Assembly (NCBI GenBank): GCA_963739005.1
Contig: CAVTYQ010000007.1
Coordinates: 930,001-994,000 of the forward strand
Direction: 5' to 3'
DNA: 64,000 nucleotides
From: DASWJZ01 sp963739005
Lineage (GTDB): Bacteria > Pseudomonadota > Alphaproteobacteria > Rhizobiales > Afifellaceae
Both the position numbers and the translations under genes were made by a program. The notes under the pieces were generated by a model that was not told the DNA's origin, ran no database searches, and was given only the letters and a program-made list of their open reading frames with translations. This document shows, one piece after another, positions 37,204 through 46,102 of this stretch. How positions within the stretch are numbered: the first letter of the stretch is position 1; each line of letters starts with the position of its first letter.

Positions 37204-38609
37204 CCCGTCATCCGGACGATCTTCCCCGGGTTCATGATGTTCAAGGGGTCTATCGCGGATTTGATCGCGCGCATCGTGCCAAGCGCCGAACCGAGCTCGC
37301 TTTCGAGAAACTCGATCTTGCCCTGGCCGATCCCGTGCTCGCCCGTGCAGGTGCCGTCCATGGCGATGGCGCGCGCGGCGAGCCGGGCGAGAAGCTCCTC
37401 GGCGGCCTTCATCTCGGTCGAATCCTCCGTATCGACGAGGACGCTCACGTGGAAATTGCCGTCGCCGGCGTGACCGACGATAGGCGCAAGCAGCTTCAGC
37501 CGCGCGAGGTCCGCCTGGGTCTCCCCGACGCAGTCAGCGAGCCGCGAGATCGGGACACAGACGTCGGTGGCGAAGATGTCGACGCCGGGCCTGAGCTCGC
37601 GTGCGGCAAAATAGGCGTCGTGCCGCGCCTGCCAGAGCTTCTGGCGATCCTCCTCGCGCGTCTCCCAGAGAAAACGGTCGCCGCCGAATTCCGCCGCGAT
37701 CGCCCCGAACTCCTGCGCCTGCTCCGCAACGCCGGCCGGCGTGCCGTGGAACTCCAGGAAGAGCGCCGGGCTTTCCGGAAGGTCGAGATGCGAATGCATG
37801 TTGCAGGCCTTGACCTGCAAGGCGTCGGCAAGCTCGATCCGCGCGACTGGGATGCCGTACTGGATCGTCGCGATCACGGTGCGGCAGGCGGAGTCGACAT
37901 CGGGAAAGCTGCATACCGCCGCGGAGATCGCCTGCGGTATTCCCTGCAGGCGAAGCGTCAGCTCGGTGATGATGCCGAGCGTCCCCTCCGAACCGATCAG
38001 GAGCCGCGTCAGATCGTAGCCGGCGGCCGTCTTCTTGGCGCGATTCGCGGTCTTCAGAAGCGAGCCGTCGGGCATGACCGCCGTCAGGTTCAGGACATTG
38101 TCCTTCATGGTGCCGTAGCGCACCGCATTGGTGCCGGAGGCGCGTGTCGACGCCATGCCGCCGAGGCTCGCGTCGGCGCCCGGATCGATCGGAAAGAAGA
38201 GGCCGGAATCGCGAAGATGCGCGTTCACCTGCTTGCGCGTCACCCCCGGCTCGACCACGCAGTCGAGATCCTCCGCGTGGACGGCAACGATGCGGCTCAT
38301 GCGCGAAAGGTCGATAGAGATTCCGCCGAACGGCGCGTTCAGATGCCCTTCGAGCGACGAGCCGGTGCCGAAGGGGATGATGGGGGTCAGATGATCGGCG
38401 CAGACGCGGACGACCTCCTGCACTTCCGCCGCGTTCTCCGCGAAGACGACGGCGTCGGGCGGCTGGTTCGTGAGCCAGGTGGTGGTGTGGCCGTGCTGCT
38501 CGCGTACGGACGCGGCCTCGGAGAGGCGCTCGCCGAACCGCTGCTTCAGGACCGCGACGGCGAGCCCAATTCCGCTCTCGTTGCGCCGTGCCGCTGCGGC
38601 GGATTTCAT
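37200..38609 (-). CDS. FAD-linked oxidase, GlcD / D-lactate dehydrogenase type
   Basis: This flavoprotein oxidises a 2-hydroxy acid such as D-lactate or glycolate. The 469-residue product (ATG 38609) has the PCMH FAD-binding domain (PIIPFGTGSSLEGHLNAPFG, GLFFPIDPGADASLGGMAST, ASGTNAVRYGTMKDNVL, GSEGTLGIITELTLRLQ) and the C-terminal FAD-oxidase domain (HAGDGNFHVSVLVD, TGEHGIGQGK, MNPGKIVRMTG). No Fe-S domain or glcE/F neighbours are present, so it is the stand-alone type; the exact substrate is open. Its stop lies within the palindromic repeat. Confidence 0.9.
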   Translation of the reverse strand: MKSAAAARRNESGIGLAVAVLKQRFGERLSEAASVREQHGHTTTWLTNQPPDAVVFAENAAEVQEVVRVCADHLTPIIPFGTGSSLEGHLNAPFGGISIDLSRMSRIVAVHAEDLDCVVEPGVTRKQVNAHLRDSGLFFPIDPGADASLGGMASTRASGTNAVRYGTMKDNVLNLTAVMPDGSLLKTANRAKKTAAGYDLTRLLIGSEGTLGIITELTLRLQGIPQAISAAVCSFPDVDSACRTVIATIQYGIPVARIELADALQVKACNMHSHLDLPESPALFLEFHGTPAGVAEQAQEFGAIAAEFGGDRFLWETREEDRQKLWQARHDAYFAARELRPGVDIFATDVCVPISRLADCVGETQADLARLKLLAPIVGHAGDGNFHVSVLVDTEDSTEMKAAEELLARLAARAIAMDGTCTGEHGIGQGKIEFLESELGSALGTMRAIKSAIDPLNIMNPGKIVRMTG

Positions 38610-38786
38610 GGGTAGGACTGCTCCGTTTGTCGCGCCGAAAATAGCAAGAAGACTCCAATGCTGTCCAAAGCGCCAGCCTGAAATCACAAATTGTGAATAC
38701 GGGGCCGCGCCATCGAAGCGGTGCACCCGGAATCGGGCCGGATTGCGCCGCCGTTCTCGGCCCGACGCCGACGCCGGCGCGGAGCG

Positions 38787-40610
38787 TCAAGAATAGTGGT
38801 TGCGGACCACTGCGGAGGCGATCTCAGGCGAGTCGATCACGCCGACCACGTCGTCCGGCCGCGGCACGGCGCCGGCCGGCTTGACCACGATCGCGAAAGA
38901 CCGCGCCCGGCGGCTCATGCGCGAGATGATGGCGTTCAGGATGCTGGTTTCCGGTGCGATGACGAAGTCGTCGGACACGATGTCGCGGAGCGTCTGCACG
39001 CCGTTTGCGGCCGGCGCGTAGGGCACCGCCGCGAAGCGGACGAAGCCGGCGATGCGCCCCTCGTCCGCAACCACGATGTGGGTGTTGGGCTTCCCCAGCA
39101 CCGCGTTGAGCGCCTCTCCGATCGGCATGTCGATCGGGAGCACGACGAAGTTGCGGCTCATCAGGTCGCGCGCCTGCTGCACGAGATACATATTGGTGTG
39201 CCGAATCGTGGGGATCGGGCGCCCGCGGTTCCGGAGCTTGACGGTGTAGATGTTGTCCGCGATGAGCGCCCGCCTGATGCCGACGGCAAGCGCGACGGTC
39301 AGCACCAGCGGCACGATGACGTTGTAGTCGCGCGTCATCTCGAAGATCATCACGATCGCGGTCATCGACGCGCCGGTGGCGCCGCCGACGAGCGCGCCCA
39401 TCCCCACCACCGCGTATTCGATGACCGAGAAGCTCGCGTTCGGAAAGATCATCTGTCCAAGCGTCCCGAGACCGGCGCCAAGCGTCGCGCCGATGAAGAG
39501 CGACGGCGAAAAGACGCCGCCCGAAGCGCCGGCGCCGAGACTGATCGTCGTTGCGAGGAGCTTGCCGAGGCAGAGCGCCGCCAGGAGAAGGACGGTCCAC
39601 GGCGTCCCATCCAGGATCGCCTGGATGCTCGCGTAACCGACGCCGGCGGTGTGCAGGTGACCGGTGGCGAGATAGAAGCCGTAAGCGAGCAGACCGATCA
39701 GCAGCATGCCGACCACGTTCTGCGTATAGGCATTGCCGGGGAGCGTCGGGAAGAAGTCCTCGCAGAACGCGAGCGTCCTGATGAACGCCCAGGATGCGAA
39801 ACCGGCAGAGATTCCGAGAAGGACGAAGCCGGTCAGCTCAATCGGGTTGATCGGCGGTGATGGTGGCAGGGCCGCCGCGGGAACGAAGAAAGCCGGATCG
39901 AGGCCGAAGGCGAGACGCCCGATCGACGTCGCCGTCGCCGTCGCCACCACGACCGGCAGGAACGTGCGGTTGCTGACTTCCGGCAGGAGAAGCTCGACGG
40001 CGAACATCACGCCGCCGAGCGGCGTATTGAAGGTCGCGGCGATGCCGGCGCCCGCGCCGGCCGATAAAAGCGTGATCTTTTGCCAGGTCGGAAGCTTGAG
40101 CGCGCGCGCGAGCGTGGAGCCGAACGACGCGCCGATCTGGATGATCGGCCCCTCGCGCCCGACCGACGCTCCGCTTCCGATCGAAATCGCCGAAGCGATC
40201 GACTTCACCACCGCGACGACGCCGCGCACGTCGCCCTTGTTGTGATAGACGGCGTACATCACCTCCGGCACGCCATGGCCCTTCGCCTCCGGCGCGAAGG
40301 TCTGCACCAGCCAGATCACGACCAGGCCGCCAACGACCGGGGCCAGGATGACGAACGGACCCCACGGGTTCAGGAAGTCAAAGTGGTTGGCGTCGCTGGT
40401 CGCGGAGAAGATGCCGAGAAAGAACGCGTTGTGGACGAGCGCGATCATCGCCCGGAAGATGACGGCGCCCAGTGCGGCAACGACGCCGATGATGCATGCG
40501 AGCACGCAAAGGACAGGTAAGCTCAGCGTCCTTTCCTGCGCAGCGGCATCGACATCGGACGGGCCAGGCCCCCCCGCAAGTTGGTCTGGTTGGGCCGGGA
40601 TGTCCGTCAC
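38787..40610 (-). CDS. ClC-family chloride channel/antiporter with CBS domains
   Basis: This integral membrane protein moves chloride, possibly in exchange for protons. The 607-residue product has the ClC core of many helices (SLPVLCVLACIIGVVAALGA, GHGVPEVMYA at the first ion-binding motif, the gating glutamate in GREGPIIQIGASFGS, LGAGASGGVFSPSLFIGATL). Two CBS domains follow (DLMSRNFVVLPIDMPIGEAL and TLRDIVSDDFVIAPETSIL). The first motif reads GHGVP rather than GSGIP, so selectivity may differ. I chose GTG 40610 (VTDIPAQPDQ) with AAGGA 8 bases upstream; a longer frame to 40739 lacks support. The C-terminus is regulatory and cytoplasmic. Confidence 0.92.
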   Translation of the reverse strand: MTDIPAQPDQLAGGPGPSDVDAAAQERTLSLPVLCVLACIIGVVAALGAVIFRAMIALVHNAFFLGIFSATSDANHFDFLNPWGPFVILAPVVGGLVVIWLVQTFAPEAKGHGVPEVMYAVYHNKGDVRGVVAVVKSIASAISIGSGASVGREGPIIQIGASFGSTLARALKLPTWQKITLLSAGAGAGIAATFNTPLGGVMFAVELLLPEVSNRTFLPVVVATATATSIGRLAFGLDPAFFVPAAALPPSPPINPIELTGFVLLGISAGFASWAFIRTLAFCEDFFPTLPGNAYTQNVVGMLLIGLLAYGFYLATGHLHTAGVGYASIQAILDGTPWTVLLLAALCLGKLLATTISLGAGASGGVFSPSLFIGATLGAGLGTLGQMIFPNASFSVIEYAVVGMGALVGGATGASMTAIVMIFEMTRDYNVIVPLVLTVALAVGIRRALIADNIYTVKLRNRGRPIPTIRHTNMYLVQQARDLMSRNFVVLPIDMPIGEALNAVLGKPNTHIVVADEGRIAGFVRFAAVPYAPAANGVQTLRDIVSDDFVIAPETSILNAIISRMSRRARSFAIVVKPAGAVPRPDDVVGVIDSPEIASAVVRNHYS

Positions 40611-40830
40611 GAAAGAAGTCCTTCCAACTTCGCAGGCGCCGAGAGAGGGGCGAAATGTCGGGCTCGGCGGGGCAATCCGGGGTCGGAAGCTCCGGGGGCC
40701 GATCCTCTGCTCCTGCACGGGCGGCCGCCTCCGCGTCAACCCCGCAGAAGACTAATCCTCCGCCGGCTGCCTGCGTGACAAGCGAGAACGGGTGTTGGTG
40801 GGCGCGGCAGTTCCCCGCAGCGGAAACCGT

Positions 40831-41343
40831 CTAGCGGATTTGCCACGCCGCGATCAGCGCCCCTTCGGGGCCGGAGACGGGATCGCCCTTCGGCAAGGCG
40901 AGCGCCGCGATCAGGCGTCTGGCCTCGGCGAGCGGATATTCGCCAGGCCGCGTGATGCGGCCGCTCTGGCCCAGCGGATAACCGCCAACCACGGTGAATC
41001 CGCCGCGCTTCTCGGAGAGCCGCTTATGGCCGACGCCGGCCGGGACCGCGACAACGTCGCCGGCCTTGAACGTCACCTTGATCCCACCGTCGCCGCCGAA
41101 GCCGACCTCCGCCTCGCCTTCGACGCAGCCGAGCACCTCGTGCCCGGTCACGTGGAAGTGCCAATAGTCGAAAATGCCGTCGACCCAGTTGCCGACCCAG
41201 TCGTTCTCGCGAAAGAGCGCCTGGCAGGCGCTCGCGGTTTGGAGCGCCGGCGCCAACGCTTGCAAATAGATGAGCAGCGGAAGCGGACTGTTGGGAATCT
41301 CGCTGTCGGGCGCGAATTCGAAGCGTTGAACCTTGCTTTCCAT
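40831..41343 (-). CDS. cupin-domain protein (YjlB-like)
   Basis: The 170-residue protein has a single cupin barrel (FHVTGHEVLGCVEGEAEVGF with the metal-type histidines, then GDVVAVPAGVGHKRL). The start ATG 41343 (MESKVQRFEFAPDSEIPNSP) matches proteins of the YjlB type, which begin with a strand-rich segment and LPLLIYL. No enzymatic role is established. It is divergent from the uvrD-type helicase gene. Confidence 0.8.
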   Translation of the reverse strand: MESKVQRFEFAPDSEIPNSPLPLLIYLQALAPALQTASACQALFRENDWVGNWVDGIFDYWHFHVTGHEVLGCVEGEAEVGFGGDGGIKVTFKAGDVVAVPAGVGHKRLSEKRGGFTVVGGYPLGQSGRITRPGEYPLAEARRLIAALALPKGDPVSGPEGALIAAWQIR

Positions 41344-41501
41344 GGCGGGCTTCCCGTCATTGTCACGGCGAAGAGTGGCCTTCCGCCCTATATAGCGAGC
41401 AGGGCCGGACCGGTCCCGGGCCACCCTCGCGTCAACGGCTTCGTTGCCCTATTGTTCACGGGGATTGCCCGAATCGACGGTTTTTCCCCTTCCCAAGGCC
41501 G

Positions 41502-43871
41502 ATGACGGAAACTGCCCGCCGCGAAGACCCTGCCGACCTCCCCGTCCCGCGGCCGGGCGGCATTGCTGCGCGCGCGCTCGCGGGGAGCGCCAAGCCGTGG
41601 CTCGAAAAGCTCAACCCGGAGCAGTTGCAGGCGGTCGAGCACACCGACGGTCCGCTTCTCGTTCTCGCCGGGGCCGGCACCGGCAAGACGCGGGTGCTGA
41701 CATCAAGGATCGCGCATATCCTCGCGACCGGCCGCGCCTTCCCCTCGCAGATCCTTGCGGTCACCTTCACCAACAAGGCGGCGCGCGAGATGAAGAGCCG
41801 CGTCGCCAGGCTGATCGGCGAAGGCCGCGCCGAGGGGATGCCGTGGCTCGGCACGTTCCATTCGATCGGCGTCAAAATCCTTCGCCGCCATGCCGAGATG
41901 GTGGGTCTCAGGACCGACTTCACCATCCTCGACACCGACGACCAGATCCGGCTCCTGAAGCAGATCATCACCGCCAACAACATCGACGAGAAGCGCTGGC
42001 CGGCGCGCCAGCTCGCCTCCGCGATCGACGGCTGGAAGAACCGCGGGCTGACGCCCGACAAGATTCCCGACGGCGAGGCTTACGCTTACGCAAACGGCAA
42101 GGGGCGCGAACTCTACACCGAGTATCAGCAGCGGCTGAAGACGCTGAACGCCGCCGATTTCGGCGACCTGCTCCTGGAATGCCTGCGGCTCTTTAAGGAG
42201 CACGCGGATGTGCTCGCCGACTACCAGAAGCGCTTCCGCTACATGCTGGTCGACGAATACCAGGACACCAACGTTGCGCAGTATCTGTGGCTGCGGCTCC
42301 TGGCGCAGGGAAACGCGAAGCCGAACCTCTGCTGCGTCGGCGACGACGACCAGTCGATCTACGGATGGCGCGGCGCGGAGGTCGACAACATCCTCCGCTT
42401 CGAGCGCGACTTTCCCGGCGCGACCGTGATCCGGCTCGAACGGAACTACCGCTCGACCGGCCACATCCTCGCGGCCGCCTCGGGACTGATCGCGCACAAC
42501 GAAGGCCGGCTCGGGAAGACGCTCTTCACCGATACGGCGGAGATGGGCGCGAAGGTCGCCGTCACCTCCGGATGGGATTCCTCTGAGGAGGCGCGCGCCG
42601 TCGGCGAGGACATCGAGCAGCTGCAGCGGCAGGGCGTCTCGCTCAACGACATGGCGATCCTGGTGCGCGCGTCCTACCAGATGCGCGAGTTCGAAGACCG
42701 CTTCATCACGCTCGGGCTGAACTACCGCGTGATCGGCGGCCCGCGCTTCTACGAGCGCATGGAGATCCGCGATGCACTCGCCTATCTCCGCGCGACAGCG
42801 AATCCTTCCGACGACCTCGCCTTCGAGCGCATCGTCAACACGCCGAAGCGGGGCTTGGGCGCCTCCACCATTCAGTTCATCCATTCTCACGCGCGCGCCC
42901 GCAGCATCCCCCTGATGGCGGCGGCGGGCGAACTGGTGCTGACGGAGGAAATCAAGGCGAAGCAGCGGCAGGCGCTCTCCGATCTCCTGAAGAGCTTTTC
43001 ACGCTGGTCGAGCCTCGTCGAATCGACGCGCCACATCGATCTCGCCGAAATGATCCTGGAGGAATCCGGCTACACGGAGATGTGGCAGATGGACCGCTCG
43101 GCCGAGGCGCCGGGGCGGCTGGAGAATCTGAAAGAGCTCATCAACAACATGGGCGAGTACGAGTTGCTCGGCGGGTTCCTCGAGCACGTCTCGCTGGTCA
43201 TGGACGCCGAGCGCGGCGAGAACGACGAGGCCGTCTCCATCATGACGCTGCATTCGGCGAAGGGGCTGGAGTTCGACATCGTCTACCTCCCCGGTTGGGA
43301 GGAAGGGCTCTTTCCCTCGCAGCGGACGATCGACGAGAACGGCAAGGCCGGTTTGGAGGAGGAGCGACGGCTCGCCTATGTCGGCCTGACCCGGGCCAGG
43401 AAGCACGCGAAGATCTGGTTCGTCGCCAACCGCCGCACGCACGGGCTTTGGCAATCGACGGTGCCGTCGCGCTTCCTCGATGATCTTCCCGAGGCGCATG
43501 TCGACGTGTCGGAGCCGGCGAGCTACGGCGGCTATGGCGCGGGTGGCATGGGCGGCTACGGCGTCTCACGCTTCGACAACATGGAGCCGTTCAACTCCGC
43601 CTATCGCACGCCCGGCTGGCAGCGCGCGCAGACCAACAAGGGCAGAGCCGATCCGCGCAAGCGCGTGGAGCGCGAGCCGGTGACGATCGAAGGCGACCTC
43701 GTGGCGCGGAGCGTCATCGGCGGGAACTCGCGCTTTTCTTCCGGCGACCGGGTGTTCCACCAGAAATTCGGCCCCGGCACCGTCGCCGCCGTCGACGGCA
43801 ACAAGCTCACCGTCGATTTCGACAAGGCCGGGCAGAAGCGCGTGGTCGACAGCTTCGTCGAGGCGGCCTAG
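41502..43871 (+). CDS. UvrD/PcrA-type superfamily 1 DNA helicase
   Basis: This ATP-dependent 3'-5' helicase serves nucleotide-excision and mismatch repair. The 789-residue protein has an N-terminal extension of about 35 residues, the Q motif LNPEQLQAVEH, Walker A AGAGTGKT (56-63), FTNKAAREMKSR, Walker B DEYQDTN, DDDQSIYGWRGA, LERNYRST, MTLHSAKGLEFDIVYLPG and LAYVGLTRARK. After a Gly/Tyr-rich linker comes the RNA-polymerase-interacting Tudor-like end (GDRVFHQKFGPGTVAAVDGN). Length and end resemble PcrA/UvrD of Rhizobiales. Start ATG 41502 is the first in the frame. Confidence 0.95.
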   Translation: MTETARREDPADLPVPRPGGIAARALAGSAKPWLEKLNPEQLQAVEHTDGPLLVLAGAGTGKTRVLTSRIAHILATGRAFPSQILAVTFTNKAAREMKSRVARLIGEGRAEGMPWLGTFHSIGVKILRRHAEMVGLRTDFTILDTDDQIRLLKQIITANNIDEKRWPARQLASAIDGWKNRGLTPDKIPDGEAYAYANGKGRELYTEYQQRLKTLNAADFGDLLLECLRLFKEHADVLADYQKRFRYMLVDEYQDTNVAQYLWLRLLAQGNAKPNLCCVGDDDQSIYGWRGAEVDNILRFERDFPGATVIRLERNYRSTGHILAAASGLIAHNEGRLGKTLFTDTAEMGAKVAVTSGWDSSEEARAVGEDIEQLQRQGVSLNDMAILVRASYQMREFEDRFITLGLNYRVIGGPRFYERMEIRDALAYLRATANPSDDLAFERIVNTPKRGLGASTIQFIHSHARARSIPLMAAAGELVLTEEIKAKQRQALSDLLKSFSRWSSLVESTRHIDLAEMILEESGYTEMWQMDRSAEAPGRLENLKELINNMGEYELLGGFLEHVSLVMDAERGENDEAVSIMTLHSAKGLEFDIVYLPGWEEGLFPSQRTIDENGKAGLEEERRLAYVGLTRARKHAKIWFVANRRTHGLWQSTVPSRFLDDLPEAHVDVSEPASYGGYGAGGMGGYGVSRFDNMEPFNSAYRTPGWQRAQTNKGRADPRKRVEREPVTIEGDLVARSVIGGNSRFSSGDRVFHQKFGPGTVAAVDGNKLTVDFDKAGQKRVVDSFVEAA

Positions 43872-43902
43872 CGCATTTGAGGCTTGACGTCTGAATGACT
43901 AG

Positions 43903-43918
43903 GCGTCACATGTGACGC
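43903..43918. promoter_or_regulatory. perfect 16-bp palindrome abutting the mazE start (autoregulatory operator)
   Basis: GCGTCACA-TGTGACGC is a perfect inverted repeat ending exactly one base before the ATG of the antitoxin gene. TTGACG lies at 43884-43889 with spacing that places a -10 within the palindrome. Toxin-antitoxin complexes bind such sites to repress their own operon. There is no Shine-Dalgarno between the palindrome and the ATG. Confidence 0.65.
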
Positions 43919-44143
43919 ATGAGCGAACGGAGTACACCTTCTTCGTCGAGCAAGCGGATGCGCGACTACCGCGCGCGGATGCGGGCAAAAGGCCTGCGGC
44001 CAGTTCAGATTTGGGGCTACGACACGAGCGCACCGGGGTTCAGGGAAGAGCTGGACCGCGAGTTCGCCGCGATCCGCGAAAGCCCGGAGGAACAAGAAAT
44101 CCTGGATTGGATCGAGCAGGTCGCCGATTGGCCGAGGGATTGA
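43919..44143 (+). CDS. mazE: antitoxin, MazE/DUF3018 type
   Basis: The 74-residue antitoxin of a type II pair has a basic N-terminal half (RMRDYRARMRAKGLRPVQIW, the DUF3018/MazE core, presumed DNA-binding) and an acidic C-terminal half (EELDREFAAIRESPEEQEIL, DWIEQVADW) that would wrap the toxin. The start at 43919 directly follows a 16-bp palindrome without a ribosome site, so the mRNA may be leaderless. Its stop overlaps the TTG start of the toxin gene by 4 bases (TTGA). Confidence 0.88.
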   Translation: MSERSTPSSSSKRMRDYRARMRAKGLRPVQIWGYDTSAPGFREELDREFAAIRESPEEQEILDWIEQVADWPRD

Positions 44144-44469
44144 GGCGCGGCGATATCGTCGTGGTTGCTATTCCCGGCGAGTATGGCAAGCCGCGCCCGG
44201 CCGTAGTTGTCCAAAGCGATTTCCTGTCAGGCCAATCTGACGGCGTTATCGTCTGCCCGATAACTAGCCGACTTGTCGACGCAGAAAGAACGCGGCCACG
44301 CTTGCATCCTGATGACCAAAATGGGCTGCGGCGGCCCTCGCAGGTCATGTCAGACAAAGTCACGACCGTTCATTTGCGCAAAGTCGGATCGAGGATCGGC
44401 AGAGTCACTGTAGATGATCTGCAGAAGATCGATTTCAGCCTAAGTCTTGTGCTCGGCTTCCTCGACTAA
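44140..44469 (+). CDS. mazF: MazF/PemK-type endoribonuclease toxin
   Basis: The 109-residue toxin cleaves RNA at specific sequences. The protein opens with LRRGDIVVVAIPGEYGKPRP, AVVVQSDFLS, VIVCPITSRL and SQVMSDKVTTVHLRKVGSRI, the standard PemK fold with the arginine of GKPRPAVVVQ. The start is TTG 44140, inferred from the family N-terminus (usually MRRGDIV...) and the 4-base overlap with the antitoxin stop; no ATG exists in a suitable place. A CCGAGA/TCTCGG hairpin (44470-44487) follows the stop and lies before the convergent reductase gene. Confidence 0.9.
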   Translation: MRRGDIVVVAIPGEYGKPRPAVVVQSDFLSGQSDGVIVCPITSRLVDAERTRPRLHPDDQNGLRRPSQVMSDKVTTVHLRKVGSRIGRVTVDDLQKIDFSLSLVLGFLD

Positions 44470-44494
44470 CCGAGAGCGCGATCTCGGAACGCGG

Positions 44495-45088
44495 TTACCG
44501 CCCTTCTCCGCCTAGCGCCTCCATCTTTGCGAGCCAGCGCTTGCGCCCGGCGTCGCCCTTCGCGCCGACCATGCCGACGAGGCTCTCGCGGATCGGCTTG
44601 ATGCCGACGAACTTCAGGATGTTGCGTTCGAGGCTCTTCAGGCTGTGCGCGCCGAAATACCAGCGATAGACAAGCGCGGGCATGCCCATCGTCACCACGA
44701 CGCGCGCCGAGCGGCCTTTCAGCAGCCCAACGGGCGGAAATCCCTTCGCATTCTCCAGGTCTGGAACCGCAAAGCGCGGCCTCGCGACCTGCTCGAGGAA
44801 GCCCTTGAGAAGCGCCGGCATGCCGCCGAGCCAGAGCGGATAGATGATGACGAGGTGCTCGGCCCAACGGATATCGTCCTGCGCGAGCAGGATGTCCGGG
44901 CACGGCACGCCTGATTGCCATTCGGCCTGCGAGCGCAGCAGCTCGAATTTCAGCGATGCGACATCGATCCGCCGCACGTCGTGCCCGGCAGCGCGCGCTC
45001 CGCTCTCATACGCGCTCGCGAGCACCCGGCAGAACCGCTCGGGGCTCTTGTCCGGATGCCCCTGGATGATGACGATGTTCTTCGCCAT
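44495..45088 (-). CDS. NAD(P)H quinone reductase, flavodoxin-like fold
   Basis: This FMN/FAD-type NAD(P)H dehydrogenase (quinone) of the NQO1/KefF group has 197 residues (ATG 45088) with the phosphate-binding IVIIQGHPDKSPERFC, the flavin loop IIYPLWLGGMPALLKGFLEQ, VARPRFAV and VVVTMGMPALVYRWYFG. It likely reduces quinones or electrophiles in the cytoplasm. It is divergent from prmA and convergent with mazF. The exact substrate is not known. Confidence 0.85.
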   Translation of the reverse strand: MAKNIVIIQGHPDKSPERFCRVLASAYESGARAAGHDVRRIDVASLKFELLRSQAEWQSGVPCPDILLAQDDIRWAEHLVIIYPLWLGGMPALLKGFLEQVARPRFAVPDLENAKGFPPVGLLKGRSARVVVTMGMPALVYRWYFGAHSLKSLERNILKFVGIKPIRESLVGMVGAKGDAGRKRWLAKMEALGGEGR

Positions 45089-45175
45089 GGCGGCTACCCT
45101 TCGAGTTCGAAGCGCTGTATGAAGGGTCGCGGGACCAGCCGAATTGATGTGCCGCAAGGGAACGCGCCGCCCGAC

Positions 45176-46045
45176 ATGACACTAAAGGCCACGCTCACCG
45201 CCGCCTTTCCCGAGGCGCGGCGCATCTCGAATTTCCTCGAGCGCGACTATGGCGATGCCGGCGTCGCCGTCTCGCTCGACGAGCGCGCCGACGGGCTCTG
45301 GTCGGTCGACGCGTATTTCGAAGCGGGCGCGGCGGAGGAGATCGCGGCGGCCGTGCGCGACGGCCTCGGCAGCGACGCTTTCGGCGCGCCGCTCGACGTC
45401 GCGACCCTTCCCGACGAGGACTGGGTCGCGGCTGGTCATGCGGCGCTCAAGCCAATCGCGGCTGGGCGCTTCCTTCTGCATGGCAGCCACGATCGTTGGC
45501 GCGTGCCGGCCGCGGCGATGCGGATCGAGATCGACGCCGGACGGGCATTCGGCACCGGCCACCACCCGACCACGACTGGGACGCTCTTCACCCTCGACCG
45601 GCTGATGCAGCGCTGGCGTTTCAAAAGGCCTCTCGATCTTGGCACCGGCTCGGGCGTGCTTGCCATCGCGATGGCGAAAGTGCTGCGCCGCCCCGTCGTC
45701 GCCACCGACATCGATCCGGTCGCAATCGCTGTGGCGCGGGAGAACGCGCAGCGGAACGGCGTCGCGGGCTTTCTGCGCTTCGCGACGGCACCGGGTGTCG
45801 AGGCGCGCATCATCCGCGACGGCGCGCCCTTCGACCTCGTTGCCGCCAATATCCTCGCGGAGCCGCTGATGGCGCTGGCGCCACGCCTTGCGCCGCTCGT
45901 CACGAAGCGTGGAATTCTGGTGCTTTCTGGACTGCTCCCGTATCAGCGCGAGCGTGTCGTGGCTGCCTATCGGGCGCAAGGAATGCGGCTCGCCGCCGCG
46001 CGCATTTTCGACGGCTGGGCCGTCCTCCTGCTGCGAAAACCCTGA
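45176..46045 (+). CDS. prmA: ribosomal protein L11 methyltransferase
   Basis: PrmA trimethylates ribosomal protein L11 using S-adenosylmethionine. The 289-residue product (ATG 45176) has the N-terminal substrate-recognition domain, the MAFGTGHH-like motif DAGRAFGTGHHPTTTGTL, the SAM site LDLGTGSGVLAIAMAKVLRR, ATDIDPVAIAVARENAQRNG and the NPPY-like DLVAANILAEPL. It shows no Shine-Dalgarno of note. It is followed by aminopeptidase P in the same direction, a common pairing in Rhizobiales. Confidence 0.92.
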   Translation: MTLKATLTAAFPEARRISNFLERDYGDAGVAVSLDERADGLWSVDAYFEAGAAEEIAAAVRDGLGSDAFGAPLDVATLPDEDWVAAGHAALKPIAAGRFLLHGSHDRWRVPAAAMRIEIDAGRAFGTGHHPTTTGTLFTLDRLMQRWRFKRPLDLGTGSGVLAIAMAKVLRRPVVATDIDPVAIAVARENAQRNGVAGFLRFATAPGVEARIIRDGAPFDLVAANILAEPLMALAPRLAPLVTKRGILVLSGLLPYQRERVVAAYRAQGMRLAAARIFDGWAVLLLRKP

Positions 46046-46102
46046 TCCCGACCGCCTTCGACACGTGGCAATTACGATCCGCGACATGCTAAGAGCGCCG
46101 CC

